A DNA stretch of 64,000 nucleotides from CAZNYG01 sp964577205 (lineage in GTDB: Bacteria; Elusimicrobiota; Endomicrobiia; Endomicrobiales; CAIRNS01): NCBI GenBank assembly GCA_964577205.1, contig CAZNYG010000001.1:58541-122540 (forward strand). The letters run 5' to 3'. The notes beneath the pieces are model-generated. The model was not told where the DNA came from. It saw only the letters and a list, made by a program, of their open reading frames with translations, and ran no database searches. This document shows, piece by piece, positions 26,230 through 34,871 of the stretch; position 1 is the first letter of the stretch, and the number at the start of each line of letters is the position of its first letter. Position numbers and translations under genes: made by a program.

Positions 26230-27225
26230 TTATTCCGCTTCTCTGAGGAATTTAGCCGCTTCTTCGGGCGACGTGGGATTGATGTAGAAACCGCTGCCCC
26301 ACTCGAAACCGGCGACTCGCGTCAGTTTCGGCATGATCTCAAGGTGCCAGTGGTAATGGGGGAGATGCGGTTCTTTCAGCGGAGAGTTGTGAAGCAGGTA
26401 GTTGTACGGAGGATTATCAAGGACCCTGTTCAGTTTCCCCAGAACGTTCTTCATCATCTGCGCAAGGCTGACCGCCTCGTGTTTCTGGATGTCTTCAAAA
26501 TCGGAATCGTGCGTCTTGGGCAGCACCCATATCTCGAAAGGGAAACGGGAAGCGAAAGGGCACAGCGCTACGAAGGACTCGTTCTCGGCCACGATGCGGT
26601 TCCCAGACGAAAGCTCCTGCTTGATGATGTCACAGAACCCGCAGCGTTCCTTGTAATCGTAATAATTCTTCGCGCCGTTCACTTCTTCACGGACCCTTTT
26701 AGGTACGATCGGGGTGGCGATCAGCTGTGAATGCGGATGGCTCAGCGAAGCTCCCGCGGCGGCTCCCCGGTTCTTGAATATCAGGATGTAATCGAATCGG
26801 GAATCGCGTTTAAGGTCCAGTATTCGGTCCCTGTAAGACCAGATGATGTCTTCGACCTGTTGATCACCGAGGTCGGGGATCTCCAGGGCATGTTCAGGAG
26901 ACTCGATGATCACCTCATGGGCGCCGATCCCGTGCATTTTATCGTACAGCCCTTCGCCCTGCCGGTTCAACGACCCTTCTATCGAAAGCGCGGGGTATTT
27001 GTTAGGTATGACCCGCAGTTTCCATCCTTTCCCGTTGTGCGCGCGGCCGGGCTCGCCGTAAGCGACGATCTCCGACGGCGTCATTGCCTCGTTGCCGGGA
27101 CAGAAAGGGCATCCCTTTCCCCCCTTTGTTTCCTGCTCGTGGGAAAATTCGTACGGCCTTTTCCCTCTTTCCGTGGCTATGATGACCCATCTTCCGATGA
27201 TGGGATCGCGTCTCAGTTCAGCCAT
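26230..27225 (-). CDS. galT: Galactose-1-phosphate uridylyltransferase
   Basis: 331 residues. GalT swaps UMP between UDP-glucose and galactose-1-phosphate. Zinc-binding CPFCPGNE, the catalytic His-Pro-His in SLSHPHSQLIATP, and a second HIT-like half with HYHWHLEIMPKLTR are all present. First gene of the 12-gene operon; the promoter lies 37 bp upstream of the start codon and the Shine-Dalgarno is GGGAGGAAA. Together with glgA it links nucleotide sugars to storage or surface glycan. Confidence 0.96.
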   Translation of the reverse strand: MAELRRDPIIGRWVIIATERGKRPYEFSHEQETKGGKGCPFCPGNEAMTPSEIVAYGEPGRAHNGKGWKLRVIPNKYPALSIEGSLNRQGEGLYDKMHGIGAHEVIIESPEHALEIPDLGDQQVEDIIWSYRDRILDLKRDSRFDYILIFKNRGAAAGASLSHPHSQLIATPIVPKRVREEVNGAKNYYDYKERCGFCDIIKQELSSGNRIVAENESFVALCPFASRFPFEIWVLPKTHDSDFEDIQKHEAVSLAQMMKNVLGKLNRVLDNPPYNYLLHNSPLKEPHLPHYHWHLEIMPKLTRVAGFEWGSGFYINPTSPEEAAKFLREAE

Positions 27226-27261
27226 GCGTTTCCTCCCGGCCCGCGTAAAGGATATATGTCC

Positions 27262-27290
27262 ATTGTATCAATACAAAAAGTCTTTAACAA
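27262..27290 (-). promoter_or_regulatory. Promoter of the galT-larC operon
   Basis: On the minus strand TTGTTA (27285-27290), 17-bp spacer, TACAAT (27262-27267), in an AT-rich gap after the PorV-TPR stop. A GTAT-TG-ATAC dyad overlaps the -10 box. Confidence 0.7.
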
Positions 27291-27301
27291 CCCGTCGCGC
27301 A

Positions 27302-29464
27302 TCACTGGCCCATCCGGTCCAGTGCTCTCCTGGCTTCGCCCATGGCCGGATCGCAGGAAAGCGCTTTTTTGAATGACGCGCGCGCCTTGTCCGCTTCGCC
27401 GGCGGCATACTGTTTCATGCCCTGTTCATAGTACTGGCGGCCGAGCGTCTCGCAAACCCTTCCCAGTTCCACCCGTGCAGAAGTGTATTCAGGGTTATAC
27501 TCGAGCGCTTTCCGGTATTCGGACGCCGCGGACTCAAGGTTGTTCTTATTGAACTGCTCGAATCCCGCTTTAAATCTGTCCTCAGCCAGCGACGTTCTGA
27601 TATCCGTCATTGTGTTCTTTGCGCGTTCCGCCTGCTTTTCCATCTTATTCCTGATCGCAAGCTCTCTGCTGCGCGAAAGCGTTTTCAGCGCGTCATCAAA
27701 AGAACCGTTCTCGAAATACGTTATGCCGCGGCTATAGAGCGCCTCAACTTCCTCTTTTGCCTGTTCCTGCTGCAGGGTCGTCAGTTCCGATACCTTCCGG
27801 GTTTCCCCTTCCCTCAGTTTTTTCGCGCACTGTTCCGCGAACTGCTGCGCGTCGGTGCGTTCCGGGTCAGCGGTGACGACGGCGTTAAAGTATTTTTTTG
27901 CTGTCAGATGATCGCCTTTATCGTACAGGGCCATGCCCTTGTCGAATATTTCATCCAGCTGCATCCTGGTAACTTTCCCCAGCTGCGTGTCTATACGCTC
28001 GACATAGGCCCTGGCTTCCCTGTTCTCCGGGTTCATATCCAGGATCGTCTTGAATTTCTCCCGGGACTCGACGAGATTACCTTTGCGGAAATCCCTGACC
28101 GCGTCCTTCCACAGCCGCTCTACCTGATCGATGTTCTTCCTTACCGTCCTGTCCTGCTGCTGCTTTTCCACAGCCTCTTGTATCTTCTTCATTCCGTTGG
28201 CCGCGATACCGTTCCCGGGATCGACCGCGAGCACCCCGGCGTAGAATTTCCCTGCCCGCATGTAATCGCGGCGGTCCATGGACACCCCGGCCCTGCGCAG
28301 ATATTCGCCGACCTTCTTCATCCTTTCCTGCTCCAGAACGTCGAGTTCTTCGCTTATTTTCCCGAGGTATTCCTTCGACGGCGCATGATCGGGGTACATC
28401 GACAGGATCTCTTCAAGTTCCTGCCGGGCGGATATAAAGTCCTTTTTCAAATACTGGTCGCGTGCGTGCAGGAAATGAGCGCGCAGATGATAATCGTAGG
28501 CCATGCCGGGGTCGGAAATACCTCCCCAGCCTATGTCAACACCGATCCAGTGCGTCGGCGCGAAATCCCGGAAACCGCTTACGGCGTAATTAAAAGAGAT
28601 GTCGTTGAACTCGAACCCGAGCCCGCCTCTGATACCGGTATCCAGCGATCCGGGCGACTCTTTCCATCCGGCCCGCAGGACAACGGGATACACGGGCCTG
28701 TAATCGGCTCCAAGGTTCCAGCTGTCCCTGCCGTCCGCCAGATCCCTTCCGTATTCCAGCATGACGGCTGCCCGGTCGATATCCGGGTTCCCGTACCTGA
28801 CACCTGTCTCGAGAACGGAAGGCAGAGGATCTTCCCGGTTGACAAAGCTCAGCTTCCCGCCGATATTCCGCGCGGCCGCTCCCGCGAACAGCCTGTGGCT
28901 GAAAGGAAACGAGTAAAATCCGCCGATATCGAAAGCGACTGCCCGCGCGGTATATTCGGCCAGCGTGCAGTTCACGATCTTGACGTTCACGCCCGCCGCC
29001 CCCGCGATCTCCCTTGACGGGCCGCCCCGGTACAGCGCCCTCGAAAAATTCAAGGTTGCGACGATATCCCCAGCCTCGGGATCCGCCGTCAGTGTTCCCG
29101 ACGCGTTCCTTCCCTGAATGGGGCCGTAACCAAGATACCCCGCCGATATGCCCGCAACGCCCATCGGCGTCGGCAAACTCAGCGCCGCGAACCTGTAATT
29201 CATCCCTTCGGGCAAAAGACCGTCCGTCAAAGCGACGCGTGCCCGGTACATGCGGACGGATGAAGCGGGATTCCCAAGGAACGCGGAGGCGGATTCAGGG
29301 AAAGCCAGCAGTGTCCCCCCGCACCCGGCGTACTGAGGATCGGGAATGAAATTAAGGACCCCCGCGCCAGAAGCGCCTGAAGTCGCCGCGTTCATGCCGC
29401 CGTGCCCGGCGACGAACAGCGCCGAAACAATGCATGCCAGGATGACATTGTGCTTCAACGGCAT
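27302..29464 (-). CDS. PorV-type barrel fused to TPR repeats
   Basis: 720 residues from the ATG at 29462-29464, which overlaps the receiver gene by 10 bp. A signal peptide (about 1-26), a PorV/UPF0164-like start (YAGCGGTLLAFPESASAFLG, then NPAS), a beta-rich barrel to about residue 330, and then at least six TPR-like helical pairs to the end (SARQELEEILSMYPDHAPS, ARASFKKALSCDPAM). The barrel sits in the outer membrane; the TPR part probably faces the periplasm or the surface. It is the last gene of the kinase operon, so it is a candidate output or sensor of that pathway. Confidence 0.85.
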   Translation of the reverse strand: MPLKHNVILACIVSALFVAGHGGMNAATSGASGAGVLNFIPDPQYAGCGGTLLAFPESASAFLGNPASSVRMYRARVALTDGLLPEGMNYRFAALSLPTPMGVAGISAGYLGYGPIQGRNASGTLTADPEAGDIVATLNFSRALYRGGPSREIAGAAGVNVKIVNCTLAEYTARAVAFDIGGFYSFPFSHRLFAGAAARNIGGKLSFVNREDPLPSVLETGVRYGNPDIDRAAVMLEYGRDLADGRDSWNLGADYRPVYPVVLRAGWKESPGSLDTGIRGGLGFEFNDISFNYAVSGFRDFAPTHWIGVDIGWGGISDPGMAYDYHLRAHFLHARDQYLKKDFISARQELEEILSMYPDHAPSKEYLGKISEELDVLEQERMKKVGEYLRRAGVSMDRRDYMRAGKFYAGVLAVDPGNGIAANGMKKIQEAVEKQQQDRTVRKNIDQVERLWKDAVRDFRKGNLVESREKFKTILDMNPENREARAYVERIDTQLGKVTRMQLDEIFDKGMALYDKGDHLTAKKYFNAVVTADPERTDAQQFAEQCAKKLREGETRKVSELTTLQQEQAKEEVEALYSRGITYFENGSFDDALKTLSRSRELAIRNKMEKQAERAKNTMTDIRTSLAEDRFKAGFEQFNKNNLESAASEYRKALEYNPEYTSARVELGRVCETLGRQYYEQGMKQYAAGEADKARASFKKALSCDPAMGEARRALDRMGQ

Positions 29465-30216
29465 TTCCTTTCGCTCCGGTAGAACAGGTTTTTTCTTATT
29501 CTGAGAAGAAGGTCCGTCATATTGAACGGCTTGAAAATGTAATCCTCGGCCCCCAGCTCGAAACAGGACTCGATGGCGTCGGCGAAATCGTTTGCCGACA
29601 GCATGATGACGGGTATGTCCTTCGTTGCCGGGTCGCTTTTCAACTGCCGGCACAGTTCGATCCCGTCGGGCCCAGCGGGCAGGGAGATGTCAAGGAGCAC
29701 TATATCGGGCCGTTTACCGCTGATATGATTGATCAGCCCGATGCCGTTATAGGCCGTATCGACGCTCAGATTGTTTTTGGCCAGCACGCTGGACAGCATG
29801 TCGCAGATATTACGGTCGTCGTCGATCAGAAGGACGTGCCGGGCGCCGGGCAAAAGCCGGCGCAGCCGCTCGGTCATCGTGCCCGGATCGATCGGTTTCA
29901 TGACGCAGTCATCCGCGCCCGCCTCAAAACCCTTTTCAATATCCACAGCCTTGTCGCCCGTGATAAGCATGACAGGTATCCGCGCGGTCGAAGCGTTCTT
30001 CCTGAGTTCTGAGCACAGCGCTACGCCGTCGGCGTCAGGCAACATAACGTCGAGTATGATAACGTCGGGCGCCTCGCGCAGCGCCTTTTCCAGCCCCCTG
30101 GCGCCCGTATGAGCGCTTATAACCTCGTACCCGGCGTCCTGCAAGTTTGCCAGCAGAGAACTTACGAATGCCTCATTGTCGTCTATTATCAGCACCTTCT
30201 GGCGATTTTCTTTCAC
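29455..30216 (-). CDS. Response regulator with two receiver domains and no output domain
   Basis: 253 residues. Receiver 1 (about 7-120) has phosphoacceptor Asp56 in VIILDVMLPD; receiver 2 (about 127-248) has Asp176 in IVLLDISLPA; both keep the acid pair and the Lys (VMKPID and IFKPFN). There is no effector domain, so it acts by binding partners, perhaps as a phosphate sink or relay. It starts with GTG at 30214-30216 six bases after GGAG, inside the last 44 bp of the phosphatase gene. Confidence 0.93.
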   Translation of the reverse strand: MKENRQKVLIIDDNEAFVSSLLANLQDAGYEVISAHTGARGLEKALREAPDVIILDVMLPDADGVALCSELRKNASTARIPVMLITGDKAVDIEKGFEAGADDCVMKPIDPGTMTERLRRLLPGARHVLLIDDDRNICDMLSSVLAKNNLSVDTAYNGIGLINHISGKRPDIVLLDISLPAGPDGIELCRQLKSDPATKDIPVIMLSANDFADAIESCFELGAEDYIFKPFNMTDLLLRIRKNLFYRSERKCR

Positions 30217-31636
30217 GTTCAGCTCCTTTCTCCGTGTAAGGTATCATGATCACTACCAGAGGCTTCAGCTCGTTGCCCGGCTCAACGACTACCGCGATGT
30301 CGTTTGTCAGTTCCTTCTTTTCAGAAATGAGCCTGTATCCGGGATATTTCAGATGAAGGGTGTACAAACCCTGTTTAAGTTTTATATTCAAAGGGCCGTC
30401 GACGGTGACTCCATTGAAGAGGAACTGGTCCTTGCCGTTCTCTTCGACGAGCACCTGGACGTTCTCCATGAAGACCGTGTTGTTCCTTTTGTCCTTTTTC
30501 CAGTCCTGTATCGCCTGCAGTTCCTGGATTGAGTCCTGCGCTTTTTTGAAGGCCTCGAGCTGCGAGGAAGAAGGCTGCCTGACCTCAAGCGACACCCCTG
30601 ATATATTCCCCGAGAGATCATCAAGAGTCACGCAGGGGCGGCGGTCAAGCCGCGAAGGGAGGATTACAGCCACGGCGGCGAGAAAAGCCACGCCGGCACC
30701 GATAGTCAGAGGGTTCAGGAGCAGGTTCCCGTCTTTCGCCATGCGCGGGATACGTATCCCCGCCAGGGAAATGAATTTCTTTACCAGCGCGTCTTCCACC
30801 GCTGTTTCCGCAGGTATCTCATCATCTATGATCAGCGGCCGGCAGGATTCTTCAACAGCGGGATCTCCCAACCCCGTGCCGCTCACCCTGAGCGACAGTA
30901 CCGTCGTGTTATCCCTGCCTCCGGCCTGGTTCGCCGCCTCAACAAGCTTACGCGCCGCCTTCGCGTTGTTCCCTGCGTACAGTCCAGCTATACCCGCGAT
31001 CTCGCCGTCTTCGAGTTCCCCGTTCAGGCCGTCGGTACACAGGATGAACTGGTCGCCTTCGACGATCGGCACGCTGAGGCAATCGATCTTGACCGTTGAG
31101 CAGGTGCCGAGAGCGCGCGTTATCATGCTCTGTATCTCCGCGGTCCGCGCGTCCTCGCGGCTCATTTTTCCCAGGGAGATCAGTTCGTTGATTTTGGAAT
31201 GGTCGCTGGTGAGGAGTTCAAGGATGCCGTATCTGAAGCGGTAAAGCCTGCTGTCTCCCACATGGATAATGTGGGCCGTGCCTTCTTCTTCGTCTATGAC
31301 GATCGAAGCGACGGTCGTTCCCATGCCGCTGAGCCTGGGGTATTTATCCACCATACAGTGCAGGGAACGGTTAGCCAGTCGTATGGCAGCGCATATCCTT
31401 TTGGCCTTTTCCGGCAGTTCAAGCCTTACGATGCCGTCGATCTCATCCGTCGTCAGCCGCGGTATCGCCGCGATCATGATCTGGGCCGCCGCCCGGCTGG
31501 CGAAATCCCCCGCCGCCGCGCCTCCCATGCCGTCCAGCACGGCAAAGAAACCCGTTTCCGGAACGATCGCGTAGCTGTCCTGATTCTCCTTACGGACCAT
31601 CCCTGTGTCCGTAATTGCCGAATGTTCTATTTTCAT
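30173..31636 (-). CDS. PP2C-type Ser/Thr phosphatase with membrane helix and PEGA domain
   Basis: 487 residues from the ATG at 31634-31636 (4-nt overlap with the FHA gene). The N-terminal PP2C domain (about 1-240) has all metal-binding motifs: VRKENQDS, AVLDGMGGAAAGD, HVGDSRLYRF, LCTDGLNGEL and GGRDNTTVL. A membrane helix (about 305-325) and a PEGA-like beta domain (about 400-465, FNGVTVDGPLNIKLKQGLY) follow. It is the natural antagonist of the kinase at 34872-37883, which has the same kinase/phosphatase-helix-PEGA plan. Confidence 0.94.
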   Translation of the reverse strand: MKIEHSAITDTGMVRKENQDSYAIVPETGFFAVLDGMGGAAAGDFASRAAAQIMIAAIPRLTTDEIDGIVRLELPEKAKRICAAIRLANRSLHCMVDKYPRLSGMGTTVASIVIDEEEGTAHIIHVGDSRLYRFRYGILELLTSDHSKINELISLGKMSREDARTAEIQSMITRALGTCSTVKIDCLSVPIVEGDQFILCTDGLNGELEDGEIAGIAGLYAGNNAKAARKLVEAANQAGGRDNTTVLSLRVSGTGLGDPAVEESCRPLIIDDEIPAETAVEDALVKKFISLAGIRIPRMAKDGNLLLNPLTIGAGVAFLAAVAVILPSRLDRRPCVTLDDLSGNISGVSLEVRQPSSSQLEAFKKAQDSIQELQAIQDWKKDKRNNTVFMENVQVLVEENGKDQFLFNGVTVDGPLNIKLKQGLYTLHLKYPGYRLISEKKELTNDIAVVVEPGNELKPLVVIMIPYTEKGAERERKSPEGADNRRQ

Positions 31637-33843
31637 ATGACATAAACTCTGGGGCGACGGCTGTTCTTTCTGCGCGCGACAAGCGTCCGGACACCAAGGA
31701 GCAGCGCCATGAGAAGGATCCCGGCCACGGACATGACGTAATATGAACTGGTATTCTCGAAGGGATGCGTATTCCCTGAATGAGCCGCGTTGCCCAGGAA
31801 CATGGGCCATGAAGAATAATTCCTGAAGGTAGCGACGTTTGACGACAGTATCTCCACCGAATTGATGATGTTCGTGTACACTATCTCCACTTTGCCGTCG
31901 CTGTTCACGTCACCGATGACGGGCGACGACGTGATCGGCACGTTGCTGGCTTTCACGGACGTCAGCAGTTCCATCTCTTTGCGTTTCGGATGCATTTTTC
32001 CCACGACTATCGAACCGTCTTCGGTGCCGAAAATACAGTTGGCGACGCCGTTCTTCTCGAGGCTGTATAACGCGGGCGATGAGATAATCCTTCCCGATCC
32101 CGGGATATCGGTCTTCCAGAGCAGTTCTCCCGCCTGGTAACCGGTCTTGCCTTTCAATCCGTACACGCTGCCGTTAGCCGACACGATGATGACGTCGTTC
32201 AACCGGTCGCCGTCTATGTCGGCGATCGCGGGCGATGCGGTGTGTTTCAGACCGTCCGGAGGCACCGGTTCGACGAAATAGGTCCACAGCACGCTGCTTT
32301 TCACCACATCGATCGCAGAAACGTACTGGGGAACATTTGACTGCACGACCACTTCCGGTATGCCGTCGCCGGTCAGGTCTCCGACCGCCGGCGCGGCCGC
32401 AATGAGATGCGCCTTGCCGCCTTCATTAAGATCTATCGTCCTTTTGATGCGGGTCTTTCCGTCGAAAACGAAGACCTTGCCCGCGTTATTGGCCACGACG
32501 GCCATCGGCGATATCCTTTCGGAAGCTATAATGGCGGGCGACGCGTGCACCGGGGATTCAACGAACTCCGTGTACTTCTCGGCGCCCGATTCGAAACCGG
32601 GGGAATAAACGAAATGGACCATTCCTTCTTCCGAACAAACCACGACGTCAGCCTTGCCGTCGCCGTTGAGGTCGGCCACGGCAGGCGAATTCTCCGCTAC
32701 CGTGCCGCCCAGGACATCCTTGCGAATGACGCCGCTGGTCTGGCCGTCTATGACATACAGCATCGAGTTGTCAGTTACCAGTACGATGTCGAGGACGTCG
32801 TCGTTGTTCATGTCATACAGCGCGGGTGACGATTTGCCGGACGTGAACAGTTCCACCGGCTTCCACAGCTGGCTGCCTTTTTTGCCGTCCCAGGCGAACA
32901 GCTGCCCCGATGAATTCATGTAGACGATGTCGTTCCTGCCGTCCCCGTTCAAATCACCGACCGCCACTGATGACGAAATATCATAAGGTATCTCTCCGGG
33001 TGCCGTCTTCACGACGTTCTCCAGGGGGGACCAGGTCCTGTTCAGGTCAAGCGCGATCCTTGCCGGGGTCTTTCGCGCTGTCAGTATCCCCCCTCCTCCC
33101 CGCGCCATCAGTATGACGGACGCGGCGATCGCTATTCCGGAGATGGTCATGATAAGCGGACGGCGGATTTTTAGCAAAAATATCGAATGGAACCTGGGAA
33201 TGCCGTAATCCTCCGCGCCGTCTTTCACGAAACGGAATATCGACCTCCCTATGCCCACTTCATCTCCTGGACGGAGCGCGCGTTCATTGAGCTGGCCCAG
33301 CTTTTCACCGTTCACTGCCACGCCGCCCGTAGAACCGACGTCCATGATCTCGCAGGCGGCCCCGCGGCAGGTGACGCGGGCGTGCCCTTTCGAGACCGTC
33401 ATGTCACCGGAAAGGACAATGTCGTTCTCGATGCCTTTAGGGGTCACTTTTTCCCTGCCGATATAGGTTTCACCCTGTCGAACGATGAATTTCTTTCCTT
33501 CAAATTTCCCGTAGATACCGAGGAAGAAGTACACCGGTTCCCCTCCGGCATCGGGATCCTCAAGGAACGTTATGTCATGGCTGCCGACGCCTATTATGTC
33601 CCCGCTGAGCAGTTCCGCGGCGGTGACGTTTTTGCCGTTGCGCCTGGTACCCGTTATCGTGTTTGTGTCCTTGATCTCGTAACCGCTGTCCGTCCTCGTT
33701 ATGGAGCAATGCTGTTCCGACACTTCATTGCCCGCCAAAACGATATTATTGCCCCTGGCGCTCCCGATAGTGATGGAGGATTTCCGGTTAAAGCGGTGTT
33801 CGGCGGTTATCTCGGATCGGACATGTACCATAAATCGAGGCAT
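31633..33843 (-). CDS. Membrane protein with two FHA domains and an FG-GAP/VCBS propeller
   Basis: 736 residues. Two FHA domains (about 1-95 and 105-215) with the phosphothreonine-binding patterns IGSARGNNIVL and SEQHCSI, and IGREKVTPKGIENDIVLSG and SKGHARV. A helix (about 228-249) is followed by about seven FG-GAP/VCBS-like repeats with calcium-loop motifs (VGDLNGDGRNDIVY, ADLNGDGKADVVV, IGDVNSDGKVEIVY), then a second helix (about 700-722) and a short basic tail. So phosphothreonine reading inside the cell is tied to a beta-propeller outside it. It lies between kinase and phosphatase genes. Confidence 0.92.
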   Translation of the reverse strand: MPRFMVHVRSEITAEHRFNRKSSITIGSARGNNIVLAGNEVSEQHCSITRTDSGYEIKDTNTITGTRRNGKNVTAAELLSGDIIGVGSHDITFLEDPDAGGEPVYFFLGIYGKFEGKKFIVRQGETYIGREKVTPKGIENDIVLSGDMTVSKGHARVTCRGAACEIMDVGSTGGVAVNGEKLGQLNERALRPGDEVGIGRSIFRFVKDGAEDYGIPRFHSIFLLKIRRPLIMTISGIAIAASVILMARGGGGILTARKTPARIALDLNRTWSPLENVVKTAPGEIPYDISSSVAVGDLNGDGRNDIVYMNSSGQLFAWDGKKGSQLWKPVELFTSGKSSPALYDMNNDDVLDIVLVTDNSMLYVIDGQTSGVIRKDVLGGTVAENSPAVADLNGDGKADVVVCSEEGMVHFVYSPGFESGAEKYTEFVESPVHASPAIIASERISPMAVVANNAGKVFVFDGKTRIKRTIDLNEGGKAHLIAAAPAVGDLTGDGIPEVVVQSNVPQYVSAIDVVKSSVLWTYFVEPVPPDGLKHTASPAIADIDGDRLNDVIIVSANGSVYGLKGKTGYQAGELLWKTDIPGSGRIISSPALYSLEKNGVANCIFGTEDGSIVVGKMHPKRKEMELLTSVKASNVPITSSPVIGDVNSDGKVEIVYTNIINSVEILSSNVATFRNYSSWPMFLGNAAHSGNTHPFENTSSYYVMSVAGILLMALLLGVRTLVARRKNSRRPRVYVI

Positions 33844-33870
33844 GGATCACTCCTTAGCAGTCAAACATGA

Positions 33871-33937
33871 ATCCCTTAAACCGCGTGAGCGGCCCAAGGG
33901 ATCGCGTGGCCTGCAGGGCCCGCCTTAACCTGCGGGC
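33871..33937 (-). other. Two stem-loops in the leader of the FHA gene
   Basis: Arms ATCCCTT/AAGGGAT (33871-33877, 33896-33902) enclose an inner CCGC/GCGG stem, and GCCCGC/GCGGGC (33918-33923, 33932-33937) form a second hairpin just after the upstream stop. There is no T-run, so processing or stability elements are likelier than a terminator. Confidence 0.5.
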
Positions 33938-33944
33938 ATGAAGA

Positions 33945-34856
33945 TCAACGGGCGATCAGGAACGCGGCCACCATCCCGACACCCACACCCACTTTCGTTA
34001 GAAAAGAGGAAGGCTGCCGCGCCGCTCCAGGCGCGACGGATCCTTCGCCATAAAAGGACAGGTCTTCAAGCTGTTCTTCCAGCCGTTCAATATCTTTGCG
34101 GGTAACGTCCGCGCCCGCTGCCTTATCCTGACGGTCCTCCAGCCTTGCGACACGTTTCATCAATCCTTCCATCTCGCTCTTATCGAACCTGGAGGGAGCG
34201 GCAGCGGATATTTTATGATCGGAAGTGGATGAAACCTTCGAAGCCAGGTCACTTTGACACTGTTCCATCCGCTCGATCCTCTGTGTCAGCGCGATCAGAT
34301 CATTTCTGCCCGAGGCCTGCTGCGCCGGCTGGGCCGCCGAATTGCCTGTATTTGCCGCGGCCTTTTCCACCGAACGGATCCTCATCTCGTCACGCAGTTC
34401 GCGGAACACCTTTGAATCGTTCAGCGCGTTATCGAGAAGTACGGGCATATTGGGCTGCAGCTCGTTCAGCAGAGCGACGATGTCGGAAGATGAAGCCTTC
34501 TCAGCCTTTTTCCCCGGCGGCAGTGACCCTTTTTCCAGCAGCGCGATTCGGTTGCGCATCTCATCGAGCTCCTGGCGCGTCACATTGTTCTTCTGCGGCA
34601 TTTTCAACGACTGTTCGTATTCATAGAGAGCAAGCAGAAGCCCGCCCCTTTTTATCGGCTCGTCCTCAACGAACACTTCGCCGCCATGCTTCTTTATGAA
34701 GCGGGGCATGCGGGTTTCATAAAGGGAAATGACCTCCTGAAGCACAGGATCCTTGACGTCCCTTTTGGGCGCCGCTTCCGCGGCAGAGGCCGACACGGCA
34801 ATGACCCCGCCAATCAACATGATCCCGCTTTTTTTTACCAGTGCTCGTGTCATCAT
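33945..34856 (-). CDS. Unknown secreted or membrane coiled-coil protein
   Basis: 303 residues; I recognise no family. A signal peptide (about 1-28, ending AEAA), an N-terminal helical domain (about 35-90, PRFIKKHGGEVFVEDEP), heptad-rich coiled-coil stretches (about 90-115, 185-205 and 225-270, the last reading DIERLEEQLEDLS), and a C-terminal hydrophobic helix ending VGMVAAFLIAR. It lies 15 bp after the kinase and shares its operon; an envelope partner or substrate of the kinase is a guess. Confidence 0.7.
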   Translation of the reverse strand: MMTRALVKKSGIMLIGGVIAVSASAAEAAPKRDVKDPVLQEVISLYETRMPRFIKKHGGEVFVEDEPIKRGGLLLALYEYEQSLKMPQKNNVTRQELDEMRNRIALLEKGSLPPGKKAEKASSSDIVALLNELQPNMPVLLDNALNDSKVFRELRDEMRIRSVEKAAANTGNSAAQPAQQASGRNDLIALTQRIERMEQCQSDLASKVSSTSDHKISAAAPSRFDKSEMEGLMKRVARLEDRQDKAAGADVTRKDIERLEEQLEDLSFYGEGSVAPGAARQPSSFLTKVGVGVGMVAAFLIAR

Positions 34857-34871
34857 GGCCGCCTCATGCTC

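Noticed and set aside
27908..29017. 369-codon open frame on the plus strand
   Set aside because: Antisense to the PorV-TPR gene, with no start signals or domain; a product of codon bias in a GC-rich genome.
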